A stretch of DNA of 64,000 bases. It comes from Alnus glutinosa (Eukaryota > Streptophyta > Magnoliopsida > Fagales > Betulaceae). The notes below the pieces were generated by a model. That model was not told the origin of the DNA. It made no database searches and was given only the letters and a program-made list of their open reading frames with translations. This document shows, in pieces, positions 36,327 through 45,817 of the stretch (the first letter of the stretch is position 1; each line of letters starts with the position of its first letter). The DNA is taken from positions 1,568,001 through 1,632,000 of the forward strand of contig NC_084888.1 of NCBI RefSeq assembly GCF_958979055.1, written 5' to 3'. Both the position numbers and the translations under genes were made by a program.

Positions 36327-39300
36327 TATAGGAAAGCAACTCAAGTGATAAAAATAGAAGCAAGCCATAAGGATCGCCCCTAGTAGGTTATTTCAGTATT
36401 TTTAAAGATTTATCTGATTATATCATCCGATGGATGTTTCATCATTATTTGTACTTTATCTGCTGTATAAATTTATAGTATGTAACAAATAATCGATAAT
36501 GAATGCGTCATACTTGATTCATAAGAAATAAAAATAAAAAAATGAATGCATAATATGTGGCAAAGTTTTGACAATTCTGTTTCCAGTAAGTTCAGTTGTT
36601 TGAGTTGTAGTTATAATGACAAATTCTAATCCTCTGAACCATCTATTTAGGATAAAAAAATTTTGGGGTAGGTTTTTTGCCCTTAGAGAGAATTTTTTTT
36701 AAACATATTTGCTATTTGTAGGAAGTTTAAATTCTTTTCTTACCTTGTTTTTTTCCCCATGTATTGATATTATATACATACGGTATGTATGTGCATATGT
36801 ATTTATATATTCTTTTAGGTGACCCATGTGTTCGGTTCTTAAGAAGTTGCTTAATTTGATAAATTTTGAGCAGGTCCTCAAGGGTCATATTGATCTGGGA
36901 AATGCTCGATTTCCTGATGGAACGAATGGTATTGCAAGCTTTTTTTCCCCCCTTTTTAATTTAATTTAATTTTTTTTTCATATTTACGTGAGCATCTTTT
37001 TTTTAGTGTGTTTGTATATCTGCCCAATTTGAAGATAAATGGAAATGTTTACATCTGATTACTTTTTCAGGTCAAGCCCTGGACATTCTTGCTCGACTTC
37101 CTTTGTGGAAGGATGGTCTTGATTACCGACATGGTACTGGTCATGGAATTGGGTCTTACCTAAATGTTCATGAAGGTAATTGATGAATGACAACTTCTGC
37201 CTTTCTGCTATTCTATACCCAGTTTAATTTAAGTGCTTTTTTTTGTTTGTCCCTTTATTGTGCAGGACCTCATATGATTAGTTTCAGACCTCAGGCTCGA
37301 AATGTGCCACTACAAGCATCCATGACTGTAACAGATGGTTAGTGTCATTGCCATCTATTGTCGTTCTGTTACTAAAACAACAATGCATTAAAGACTATAC
37401 TTGGGACCACTAGACTGCCCATCTTATTTTGTTCGTTCCATCTAGGAAATCTAGGCAGAGTGCAGACATAGGTGTTCATGCTTAGAAAGGTTATATGTAG
37501 TAACTTCCTTGTTTTACTATTATCCCTTTCAGCAACAATGCAAAAATGCTCAGAAATCTCAAATATCTGTACTTGTTCTTTGAGTTCTCAACTTGTGTTT
37601 TTCTGGGGCAAGTTTGGTCCGAGAGCTTTTGGGACAATTAATCCACACTAGTGGATTGATCAAATGCTCCCAAGATAAGGAGTCAGTTGACTTCTTGTTA
37701 TCGTTTAAACTAAATCAGAAATTTGGTATCTCTTCATTATATGCTGGTTCTGGATTTGTTTCTCCAACTCAGTTCTTTTAGTTTTTCCTGAAAACTGAAA
37801 TTTTTTTCTTACTACACCATTGCAAGTTTTATAACTATGCATTGGAATTGCAATTTTTAGAACCTGGATACTATGAGGAGGGAAATTTCGGTATAAGATT
37901 GGAGAATGTGCTTATAGTCAAGAAGGCCAACACAAAATTCAACTTCGGAGACAAGGATTACTTGTCCTTTGAGCACATAACATGGGTAAGTTTGTGATAC
38001 ATTCCTATTGAAAATCATCTTATTTTTCATGTGTTTGTTAATTTTTTACACTTGTTATTTGTTAATTTCAATCTCTCTCTTGTTTAAAAAATTCTTATGT
38101 TGTCTGGTTTTGAATTGGAAATGATGAAGAAATATGCAGAAATTGATTTGGCTCAATCAGCCATGTCAAGTTGATTTTGCTGGTTTCACCTCACAGCCTC
38201 TTGTGGCGCTCTTTAAATTCCTTCTTATATTTTATTCTTGTTATTCTTAATTTTTCTGATCATGCATAGATGCATTGTATGTAACTCATTCCAGATGTTA
38301 ATAATTTATTTAACTGGCAGTCCTTTGCCAAGTTGCTGTTTTTTTTTTTTTCTTTCTTTCCAGTTTATGAATAATAATTTATTAAATGGAGAGGAAAGCT
38401 CACGTACACAAAAGTATACAAGAGAAGCAACAGTCCTACAGTCCTTTTCTGAGTTTCTGCTGTTTTCATGTCGATTGTTATGTAGAATAAGATATGTGTT
38501 CAATGCTTTAGCAGATATTGCTTTTAGGATAAATTGCATTTTCCCACTTTAAACTAGAGGGTCATTTGCAAAGTTCCCCTTAAACTTTAAATTTGAGCCG
38601 AGTCAACATCCTAGACCATGCGATTAGTTAGTAGTATAGCGTTAATTTCTATATGCTTATCATGTAATCACAGAAAATAAAGAAAAATAAATGTTTAATC
38701 ATATGATGATGTGATAAGCACATGAATTTTGAAGTTTAGGAAGACATAGGAAGTGACCGCATAGTTGAAGGTGGGAAAAAGCATTACCCATGCTTTTAAA
38801 TTCTCTTTACACCCTTTCATTTCATAGCTCATCAATTTGAAAGGAGTGCTGACTTGCTTTTGCAAGAGTATTCAAGTTTACTGTAATATGATTTGCGCGT
38901 CATGTTACTCCTACATTTGTGTGTAAAAGACAAGAATGTAAATTTATGATTCGAAAGCGTACTTGAAAAGTTTAGAGTTATGCTATTTGCACAGTGGTTT
39001 GTGCACAAGCCATACGGGATACAGATATGCACTATGTGGCCAAAGATTGTGAAGTATTAATTGTTATTTATTTTTCACTCTATACACAAAGATTTTCAGA
39101 TCCGGATCCCCAATAATTTGTTGTCCGGATTGCTAGAGAGAACCCTTATGGGGCCGACTTGTCCGAGTAGATCCCATAAGGACTATCACATTTGCTGCTC
39201 AAATTGCAACAAACTTGCTGGAATCTCTATCCAAGATTTTAACTATCTACACAACTGTGAATTTTTTTTAGTGTTAGAAGCAGTGGATCTTCTCTGAAGT

Positions 39301-39553
39301 TGAGCAGTTTGATGTGATGTTTGCATGGCAATGGCAGATTGTAGTTTGCTACGCTTTCTACTAACTTTCTGATGATTCATTTTATTTCCAGGCACCGTAC
39401 CAGAGAAAACTGATTGACTTGAGCCTTTTAACTCCTGAAGAGATAGATTGGCTTAATAGCTACAATTTGAAGTGTAGGGATATTCTTGCCCCCTACTTGA
39501 CTGAATCTGAGAAGGCATGGCTGAACAAAGCCACCGAGCCTATAAGCGTTTAG
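29085..39553 (+). CDS. APP1: Xaa-Pro aminopeptidase P1 (peptidase family M24B)
   Basis: Sixteen exons: 29085-29177, 29458-29521, 29886-30025, 30339-30623, 30777-30899, 31164-31463, 32372-32458, 32612-32679, 33359-33416, 34503-34637, 34801-34881, 36874-36928, 37071-37175, 37266-37337, 37861-37985 and 39392-39553. The sum is 1,953 nt, or 650 residues, close to the 645 of Arabidopsis APP1. Two creatinase-like N-terminal domains (about 1-330) precede the pita-bread catalytic domain. Predicted two-metal ligands are Asp447 (DSGAQ), Asp458 (TTDITR), His521 (HGTGHGIG), Glu556 (TDEPGYY) and Glu570 (RLENV); His427, His517 and His530 fit the proton-shuttle positions of the family. The enzyme removes the N-terminal residue from Xaa-Pro peptides in the cytosol. 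Arabidopsis APP1 was also reported as a binder of the auxin transport inhibitor NPA. The exon 8/9 junction (32679 to 33359) is the least certain. Introns carry a LINE tail, microsatellites and a MULE-type MITE. Confidence 0.95.
35880..36200 (+). mobile_element. 5'-truncated LINE 3' end in APP1 intron 11
   Basis: A short coding relic ([19 protein letters not shown]) is followed by the LINE tail GTATGCTTCTTGTGAACTTG, GGGTTGCGCCTTTACAC and TTACTTATAAATAATAATAA. The tail runs into the (TA)n tract that begins at 36203. Same orientation as the host gene. Confidence 0.6.
36203..36322. repeat. (TA)n and (AG)n microsatellites in APP1 intron 11
   Basis: About 21 TA units (36203-36245) and about 22 AG units (36279-36322) are separated by 33 bases. 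They probably grew from the simple tail of the adjacent LINE fragment. Confidence 0.9.
38527..38789. mobile_element. MULE-type MITE in APP1 intron 15
   Basis: The 263-bp element starts GGATAAATTGCATTTTCCCA and its reverse complement starts GGGTAATGCTTTTTCCCACC. The termini remain alignable over about 60 bases. Flanks TTGCTTTTA (38518-38526) and ATGCTTTTA (38790-38798) match at 8 of 9, fitting the 9-bp Mutator target duplication. Non-coding. Confidence 0.62.
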
Positions 39554-39727
39554 GCTATATGGAAAAGTGATCGGTGCTAAAGCTTGCCATGTACGCATTG
39601 ATTTTAAAAATTTGCTTGATGTACTTGTCAAAAAATAATTTGCTTGATATCTTATGGACCCTAGTATTCCTTATGCTTGAGTCAATCTACATGCTGTTTA
39701 TGATTTAGAAGCTTTGATGGGAAGAAA

Positions 39728-40300
39728 TTATTATTATTATTATTTTTTGGGATGAATAAAATTTTTCATTCTACACAGAATTACACAGACCTCTCCAGCA
39801 AGAGTAAAACCCCACTGGACCTCAAGTTGCATGCATCTTTACAACAAATACAATCAAACAACCATTGAGAAAGCAAGCAAACAAAACTCAGCAACTTATA
39901 CAAAGAAACCCCACCAATCTACACAAAAAATACTCACTGTCAAGAAACCTTTACACAGAAACAAAACTACAGAAGCAAAATCCAAAGCCTCACACCATAA
40001 CACAGCAGCAGTTCAAAAGCAAAGAGCAGAAATCTATACAAAGAATCAACTCATAAAGAAGCAAAAAAACCACCGGAGCACAGCAACATTACAAAATACA
40101 AAGCAGCCTCTAAGAAAACCAACAGGAATACCCCTATTTTTACACAGGAGAACATTCGCATCAGAAGCTTTGAACTTGCCTAAGCCTTTCCCAACAACCC
40201 AGCAGGGGCAGACCTGCATGGGGGAAAGGGCCCTGGCCCCCACAAGCCCCAAAATTTTCCCCTCCCAGGAACTACCATCACAACAAATTTGCAACTAATT
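39728..40300 (-). mobile_element. LINE 3' UTR fragment downstream of APP1 and UGT
   Basis: On the minus strand it runs from about 40,300 to an A-rich end (AATGAAAAATTTTATTCATC, then TAATAATAA at 39,730). A segment with GGTATTCCTGTTGGTTTTCT matches the 3' UTR of the large LINE at 48.6 kb (GATATTCCTATAGGTTTTCT). Same family, heavily truncated. It fills the gap between the converging APP1 and UGT genes. Confidence 0.55.
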
Positions 40301-40350
40301 TAGACTCTAGTTGTGTTTTCATTACACATATAACATCAGTCTGAAAACCA

Positions 40351-41751
40351 TTAGCGTTGCGAGTTCATCACGCATTGCTTTGCCAACTGAGACACGGCAT
40401 TGAAAGAAGAACCACCCTCCGTCAAAGCCTTTTCCCCACTTATTTTAAGCTCCTTAATTCTAGCCCTCATAGCCTTCCCTTCCAGGTCCTCCATAACTTT
40501 CCTCACCATCATCTCAATCTCCTCCCTTCCTACCACTCCTCTAGTTGGTGCAACTTTAGGGCGGACGGCCACTCCAACCTCCTCAGCCAGCTTCGTAGCA
40601 TTCATTTTCTGCTCCGCATAAAGAGGCCATGCTATCATCGGCACGCCACTTAGTATACTCTCCAGGGACGAGTTCCACCCACAGTGAGATAAGAACCCTC
40701 CCGTTGATCGGTGCCCCAGGATCTCCGATTGCGGCGCCCACTGCGTGACCACCAATCCTAAACTGTGGGTCTGCTCCAAGAACCCATCAGGCAGGTAGTC
40801 TAACGCGTTATCGCCTCGGTCCGCCGACGCGTCCCTCTTGCTGGGTGGGCGTAGCACCCACATAAATCTCTGCTGGCTCAGCTTCAACCCCCAAGCTAGC
40901 TCAGTTATTTGTTGCGCCGAAAGAACCCCAAGACTCCCAAACGAAATATAAAGCACGGACTCAACTGGTTGCTCGTCTAGCCAATCCAACAAGTGGCTCC
41001 TTGAAGCGGGCGGTCCAACGGCCCTGATCAGCGGCCCCACAGCGTAAACTGGTGCCGATCCGTAGCTCTCTTCCTCTCTCATGGCCTTAAGCGTCGAGGC
41101 ATCGAGATCCTCCCACGTGTTAACCAAAACCCCATCACTCTTACGCATCTCTGACCCCACCTGTAGGAAGAAATTGTATTCCAGCTTTGTCCGGTCCATC
41201 ATCGGATCAACCAAATCTTCTGGCCGAACCGGCATGCAACCAGGGAGCCTTATCGGTTCTTTCTGATCGACGTACTCTCCTTCCACCTCCTTGTCGAGGA
41301 TCGGCGCATATAACATTAACGCAAGGGGCCACGCAGAGGTAACAAATACGTACTTTAACATGTGAAATTCCTCGGCGACATCCAGTGCCGGAGTTCCAAA
41401 AACATCGACGACGAGGGCGCTCGGGCTGGGCTTCAGGGCGGAAATTGCATACCGGAGAGTTGGCCTGATTTCGCGCATAACGGCAGTTAGGCGTGTGAAG
41501 ATTGGAGTATTGGGTTCGACTTGGCCGGAGAGGTCCACGGGGGGTAGTTCGATGATGTCTAGGAGTTTCTGGGTCTTAGCTGATTGGATGAGTTGGGATT
41601 CACCGGCTGTGGCCTGATATTCAAGGACTACGAAGAAGGTGACTTGGAAGTTGTGATCGGCGACGAGTCGATTGCCGAGCTCAAGGTCACAGACAAGGTG
41701 GCCAACGCCGGGGCTAGAGACTATTACTACATGGGGCTTCGAGTTCTCCAT
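40351..41751 (-). CDS. UDP-glycosyltransferase, UGT72 family (hydroquinone/monolignol glucosyltransferase-like), copy 1
   Basis: Single exon, 466 residues, ATG 41749-41751. The N-terminal half has catalytic His18 in SSPGVGHL and the assisting Asp116 in ALVVDVFGT. The C-terminal half has the complete 44-residue PSPG box from WAPQSEIL through GGFLSHCGWNSSLES to AWPLYAEQ; the final Gln is usual for UDP-glucose users. The sequence and intronless structure fit UGT72, whose known members glucosylate monolignols and small phenols such as hydroquinone. The substrate here cannot be read from sequence. The segment after the catalytic His is VCDLELG where the family (and the second copy at 54898) has IPVVELG, a change in the acceptor-side pocket. 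It is shorter than copy 2 mainly in the loop before the PSPG box. Cytosolic. Confidence 0.92.
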   Translation of the reverse strand: MENSKPHVVIVSSPGVGHLVCDLELGNRLVADHNFQVTFFVVLEYQATAGESQLIQSAKTQKLLDIIELPPVDLSGQVEPNTPIFTRLTAVMREIRPTLRYAISALKPSPSALVVDVFGTPALDVAEEFHMLKYVFVTSAWPLALMLYAPILDKEVEGEYVDQKEPIRLPGCMPVRPEDLVDPMMDRTKLEYNFFLQVGSEMRKSDGVLVNTWEDLDASTLKAMREEESYGSAPVYAVGPLIRAVGPPASRSHLLDWLDEQPVESVLYISFGSLGVLSAQQITELAWGLKLSQQRFMWVLRPPSKRDASADRGDNALDYLPDGFLEQTHSLGLVVTQWAPQSEILGHRSTGGFLSHCGWNSSLESILSGVPMIAWPLYAEQKMNATKLAEEVGVAVRPKVAPTRGVVGREEIEMMVRKVMEDLEGKAMRARIKELKISGEKALTEGGSSFNAVSQLAKQCVMNSQR

Positions 41752-41802
41752 GGAAGCTGCTTGGCTTTGGTATGTAGCAAATTAAAACTCACCAGCTGGC
41801 GG

Positions 41803-41809
41803 TTATATT
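41803..41809 (-). promoter_or_regulatory. Possible TATA element of UGT copy 1
   Basis: AATATAA on the minus strand lies about 52 bases before the ATG. It would give a short leader, as is common for this family. Weak, position-based call. Confidence 0.35.
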
Positions 41810-42090
41810 GAGGACAGTGGCAATGCCCCACAACCAGTTTTTTTCCACGGTTGACTAAGAGTGTTGGGGCTATCTACCAGCCTACCCTTCGTTAGGTGCA
41901 TTCAGAGAACTACAGCTATGATAATGGCTTCAGAGAGAAAGGTCGCCATGCGATACCGTGATACTGTGATAGTACTGGTGCTGACAGCAGATGCTTCTTT
42001 CATAATTTTTTATAATTCCAACAACTTTTTTAGGATTAGAATGTTAGATGTTTAGGACCTACACGATGAAAAATAAAATTAAATAAAAAA

Positions 42091-42280
42091 GCAGAAAATA
42101 TATTTTATCCTTGATGTATCTATTTATTGATAATTTCACGTCCGATGTTTAATTTTTTATAAATGACCTTTCTGATGTTAATCAGGTGTGTCAATCTAGA
42201 CCTTCCATCCACTTAGTCTGTCAAAAGTAACGGACAAAAGGTCACATACCGTGCATATGACTTTTTAAAGCCTAACTTTT
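42091..42280 (+). repeat. Left terminal inverted repeat of the Pack-MULE
   Basis: It pairs with 46893-47083. Many differences are C in the right copy against T in the left copy, as expected if the left repeat decayed by deamination of methylated C. Confidence 0.65.
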
Positions 42281-42853
42281 CAAAATCACCCCTGTTTCAT
42301 TCAAAACACACCGTTTCATTTGCACTTCAATTTTTTTTAATACAGAAAACAAATGGTCGGTGTACATGTAAGCTTCGTCTCCCAACAGAACTGAACAACC
42401 TTCGTTTCTTCGCTCATTGAACATCCTTCACTTCTTTTTCTTCCTGTGAGTGGATTCCATCCTCTTTGGTGAAACAAATAGGGATATCTCTTTTTCCAGC
42501 CCCACTTATGTGTGCAGATGGCCTAACACTACCTTTGATACTACCCTAGCAATGCACAGGCCTTCTCCACTCATTCATGTCGTGTCCACTCTTGACAATG
42601 CCTTGTACCCATTAGTTCCTTTTTTGGTGTTTTCTTTTTTTGGTTGTTCCAAGACCAACAGGGTCACCAAGTAGCCACATCCATTGGCAGAGACAAGTGC
42701 AACTACTTGAGTTCTTGCTAACGTAGCACCTTCTGTGTACAAGGTTGGATTTTACTCTTCTCTATCACCACCCAAGTTTTATTTGTTTTCTTTTTTGTTG
42801 GATAAAATGACATGTAACTTATTTGAAGATTATTGCCTTTCTTGGTGATATGG

Positions 42854-43006
42854 GTATATGATTATTTGGTTCAAACTGCTGCTTCTAAGCAAACCAGCGA
42901 GAATATCAATGAATTCTCGGAAAGGTGTAAAAAGTATGACCTTGCGAAGGCTGAGGTTCTAAATATCATCAACATTAGGCCGACTTCTGCAGTTTGGATT
43001 TATCCG
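42854..43006 (+). pseudogene. RPC9 (RNA polymerase III subunit, Rpb4/RPC9 family) exon fragment
   Basis: The frame reads VYDYLVQTAASKQTSENINE, FSERCKKYDLAKAEVLNIIN, IRPTSAVWIYP. This is the conserved HRDC-like part of plant RPC9. It stops at an apparent splice donor (CCG|GTAAAT), so it was copied from genomic DNA with its intron. Neither the N-terminal exons nor the C-terminal exon were found nearby, and the usual Glu in SAVEIYP is Trp. Only one exon remains, so no functional subunit can be made. It sits inside the Pack-MULE. Confidence 0.7.
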
Positions 43007-43544
43007 GTAAATTCTAGAAAAATATCTTTGTCAGTGTCCTTTTTCTTTTTGTTTTCCTCTTTCTCTTTTATTTCTATTGTTTGTAGCCAGAGAACATCAA
43101 TTCGTATCTCGGCATAAGCTTTATGTTTTGTGTTTATATACTCAAGCCATATATACAGCAAGTTGTGCCACCCTTCTCCTCATTTCAAGCTTACAGTTCC
43201 TGGTCTTTGTCTCACAACCAACTGCTGCACAACCTCACTAGTTCCTGCCAGCAGTAGCTAGGATTTCCTTTATTGTAGTTCCAGTTCTTTGCTTTGTTTT
43301 TCTCACTTGTAAAGTCTCTCTCACAGTTTCCTTTTTCACCTTGTATTGCACAGATTCGTTTGTAACCATTGTACAAAACTCTGATCTCTTGTTATTATAT
43401 ATACACATGAAACTACTCTGCTTTGGCAAGTTTTCCAAAACAGAGAATTCTCTAAACTCTTTTAACTTGTTTCCAAACTCTTAAAACTGTAATATCCGCC
43501 CTCTTGCCAAGCGCAATGCAGATAACCGTGTGGCATAAATGAAA

Positions 43545-43590
43545 CTCTGTTCACCTCTGTTTTAGAACATGAAAACAGAGGTGAACAGAG
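43545..43590. repeat. Perfect 19-bp inverted repeat with 8-nt loop
   Basis: CTCTGTTCACCTCTGTTTT (43545-43563) and its exact reverse complement (43572-43590) flank AGAACATG. It lies in the Pack-MULE between the RPC9 and LINE fragments. It could be a small foldback relic; it is short for a plant miRNA precursor. Confidence 0.8.
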
Positions 43591-43624
43591 GAGCTTGTCC
43601 CGGTGAAAAAAAAAAAAAAAAACA

Positions 43625-43865
43625 CAAGCTAGAAGCTACAAGCGGTGGCAAGCAAAAGGAAGCTACTCATGGCATACAAGTGGGGATGGTTGCTGCAACA
43701 GATTGAATAAGCTCTGATCTGCCTGCTTGAAAGAGTCCTTTAATTTTGCTCCGGACTTCATCAATGGCTTCTTAAAATGCAGCCTTCTTAGATTTGTCAA
43801 AGAGGATAGGCAGCCCCAGGTATTTAGCTTCAGACGGGTCTCATTTGGTAGAGAAAAAAAGGTTA
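43625..43865 (-). mobile_element. LINE ORF2 reverse-transcriptase fragment
   Basis: A minus-strand frame reads EAKYLGLPILFDKSKKAAF, stop, EAIDEVRSKIKGLFQAGRSE, LIQSVAATIPT. This is the segment just after the RT core of plant L1 ORF2. It has an in-frame stop and no flanking LINE sequence, so it is a fragment carried in the Pack-MULE. Confidence 0.65.
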
Positions 43866-43966
43866 CCACGTGAAAAGTAGTTCCATGAAATGCATCAAAA
43901 AAGTTAAACAAAACTATAAAAACTCATTGAAGATGAAATGAAAAATAGAAATCATAGTCTGCATCT

Positions 43967-44138
43967 TTATTCCTTCTCAACGTCTTTATTCTTCTTTTTC
44001 TTCTTCTTCTTCTCGCTGGTATCAGCCTCACCATTAGCAACGCTGGTAGGCGATGCAGCACCACCGTCCTCAGCCTTTTTGCTCTTTTTCTTCTTCTTCT
44101 CAGACTTTGTAAGGGGCGTGTGTTTCTTTAGGGCTTTT
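43967..44138 (-). pseudogene. Lys-rich C-terminal tail fragment (CBF5- or NOP56/58-like)
   Basis: The frame runs KFSKKALKKHTPLTKSEKKK, then KKSKKAEDGGAASPTSVANG and a second poly-Lys block ending NKDVEKE with a stop at 43967-43969. KKE/KKD tails of this kind end nucleolar proteins such as CBF5 and NOP56/58. Because the CBF5 copy at 44458-45597 loses its tail at about 44,550 on the same strand, the two may once have been joined and then split by about 0.4 kb of inserted DNA. The identity is not certain. Confidence 0.45.
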
Positions 44139-44457
44139 TTAGAGAATTTGGGGAAGGAAGAGAGGAAATCAAATGGATAATAGACTGGAATTCATTAAAA
44201 GATAGGGAGCATTCGAGAGCTCTAGCCTCCTGGATACAATTTAGCAACTTAGGATTCTTTTTCATATCCATTCTTCTCCTCTAGCTCGCCTTAAATAGCC
44301 GTTGCATTCTGTTAGGAAATCCAACAGAATGAACAGCTGTGATATTCCTTCTAGAAATCTAAGGAATTACATAAAATGTAATAAGGAAGAAAGATGCTAA
44401 ACGACAAGCTAAAAAATACTGGAAAAGAAATAACATAGATTCGGCAAACATTCTAGA

Positions 44458-45597
44458 CTATTCCTTGCCACGTGTGAATAGATGAGCTGGCTCAGTGATC
44501 CTACCACCATACTCGCCCTCTACCTCTAGCCAGGGCACTCCTTCAGTAACAGACTTCTCTGATTCAGGTGAACCAGCTTCAACCTTATCTTTATGCTTCT
44601 TCTTCTCCTTCTCAGCCTTCTCGTGACCTAATGACTCTGCATTACCATCCTCTTTGTCCTTCTTTTTCTTCTCCTTCTTCTCAACATCAACCTCCACGTC
44701 ATCTTCCTTGGCCTTCTTAACCTTCACACTCGCTTCCTTCTCAACTCCTTGGACCTCAGCACCTTTAGCTTTCTTCGAAGAAACGGGAACAGGGCTATCA
44801 GTGCTTTCATCCATCTTTCGCTTACGCCCCTCCCCCCCATCTTCATTATCCTTCTTCCTCTGTTTCTTCTCCTTCTCCGCTAAAGCCGGTTCAGTAGCAG
44901 CCGCAAGGCTTGCAACCACAGAATCCCCACCAGTTGGTAAACCAGATTCCTCACCCATTCTTGCGGGGTATTCTGATTTGGCTTCCCATGCTTATCCAAC
45001 TTCCCATCTGCTATCAATTTCTTCTTCATCGACGCCCTCGGCCCCAATCCCCACTTCCTTGGGTACATATCCCGGTCCATCACCACCCTCTTAATCCTCA
45101 CCACCACACCATGATCACAAGTTGCCATCACCGCGGTCGTCATCTCCGCAATTCCCAGCGCAATTGCTTCTCCTTTGGTAGTCATTAGCACAATCTCCTC
45201 CCCAGCCTCGATATCATTCTCAAACCTCAACAACCCCGGAATCATCAACTTGGCACCATAACAAATAGCATTCACAGCCGAATCCTTCACAACCAACCTC
45301 TTATAACTCGTCAAAATCACTTTGAGCGGCATAATCACCCTCCTCAAATAACTCTCATCCCTGTAATTATCATAACTCCATTGCCCATCCAACACATCAT
45401 GCATCGTAACCATGTTATCTTTCTCGCCCAAAATCCCGGACCTCACCCTCCTCAGCTCCTGCATATGCCCTCCAACCCCAAGAATCAGACCCAAATGCAT
45501 GCACAACGTCCTCACATAAGTCCCCACCTCACAAGAAATCCAGAAAGCAACCAGATGCTTATCTGGGTCATGCTCAAGAAGCTTACTTTCATATATA
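44458..45597 (-). pseudogene. CBF5: CBF5/dyskerin (H/ACA snoRNP pseudouridine synthase) pseudogene
   Basis: It begins at [20 protein letters not shown] (about 45,597) and continues through [36 protein letters not shown] and [20 protein letters not shown]. The PUA domain follows ([20 protein letters not shown] to [15 protein letters not shown]), then [20 protein letters not shown]. Near 44,936-44,942 one base is missing relative to GTTTTACCA of the family, shifting the frame after TPQEW; the Lys-rich region continues in another frame (44458-44958, [18 protein letters not shown]). The N-terminal half with the TruB catalytic Asp is absent. Intact CBF5 guides pseudouridylation of rRNA in the nucleolus; this copy cannot catalyse it. 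It lies within the Pack-MULE. The sequence is otherwise well conserved, suggesting fairly recent capture. Confidence 0.85.
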
Positions 45598-45670
45598 ACT
45601 TAGTAGATGCAATTAGATGGTTACTCATGCTAAGATATATAGACGTTTCTCTGTCATGTTGTAAATGTTA

Positions 45671-45817
45671 GGAGGGACAATAGAATTTGATCAACCTTCA
45701 GGCTCTGGGAGTTCAGATGAGAGTGGATGCCCTCTCAGGAAGCGTGCTAGAAAGGATGGTCTTGGAGATGGCCTTTTCGATCTAAACTTGCCAGCAGAGG
45801 TCGTTGACAGGAACTGA
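45671..45817 (+). pseudogene. Terminal-exon fragment with EAR-type motif (FDLNLPAEV)
   Basis: After a plausible acceptor (AAATGTTAG|GA) the frame reads GTIEFDQPSGSGSSDESGCP, LRKRARKDGLGDG, LFDLNLPAEVVDRN and stop. It combines a basic cluster (RKRARK) with a DLNLP EAR repression motif, as at the C terminus of plant transcriptional regulators. I cannot name the parent gene. It is one exon with no upstream partner and lies inside the Pack-MULE, on the strand opposite to CBF5. Confidence 0.5.

Noticed and set aside
44654..45188. Plus-strand Ser/Phe/Pro-rich frames
   Set aside because: Antisense shadow of the Lys-rich and PUA parts of the CBF5 pseudogene.
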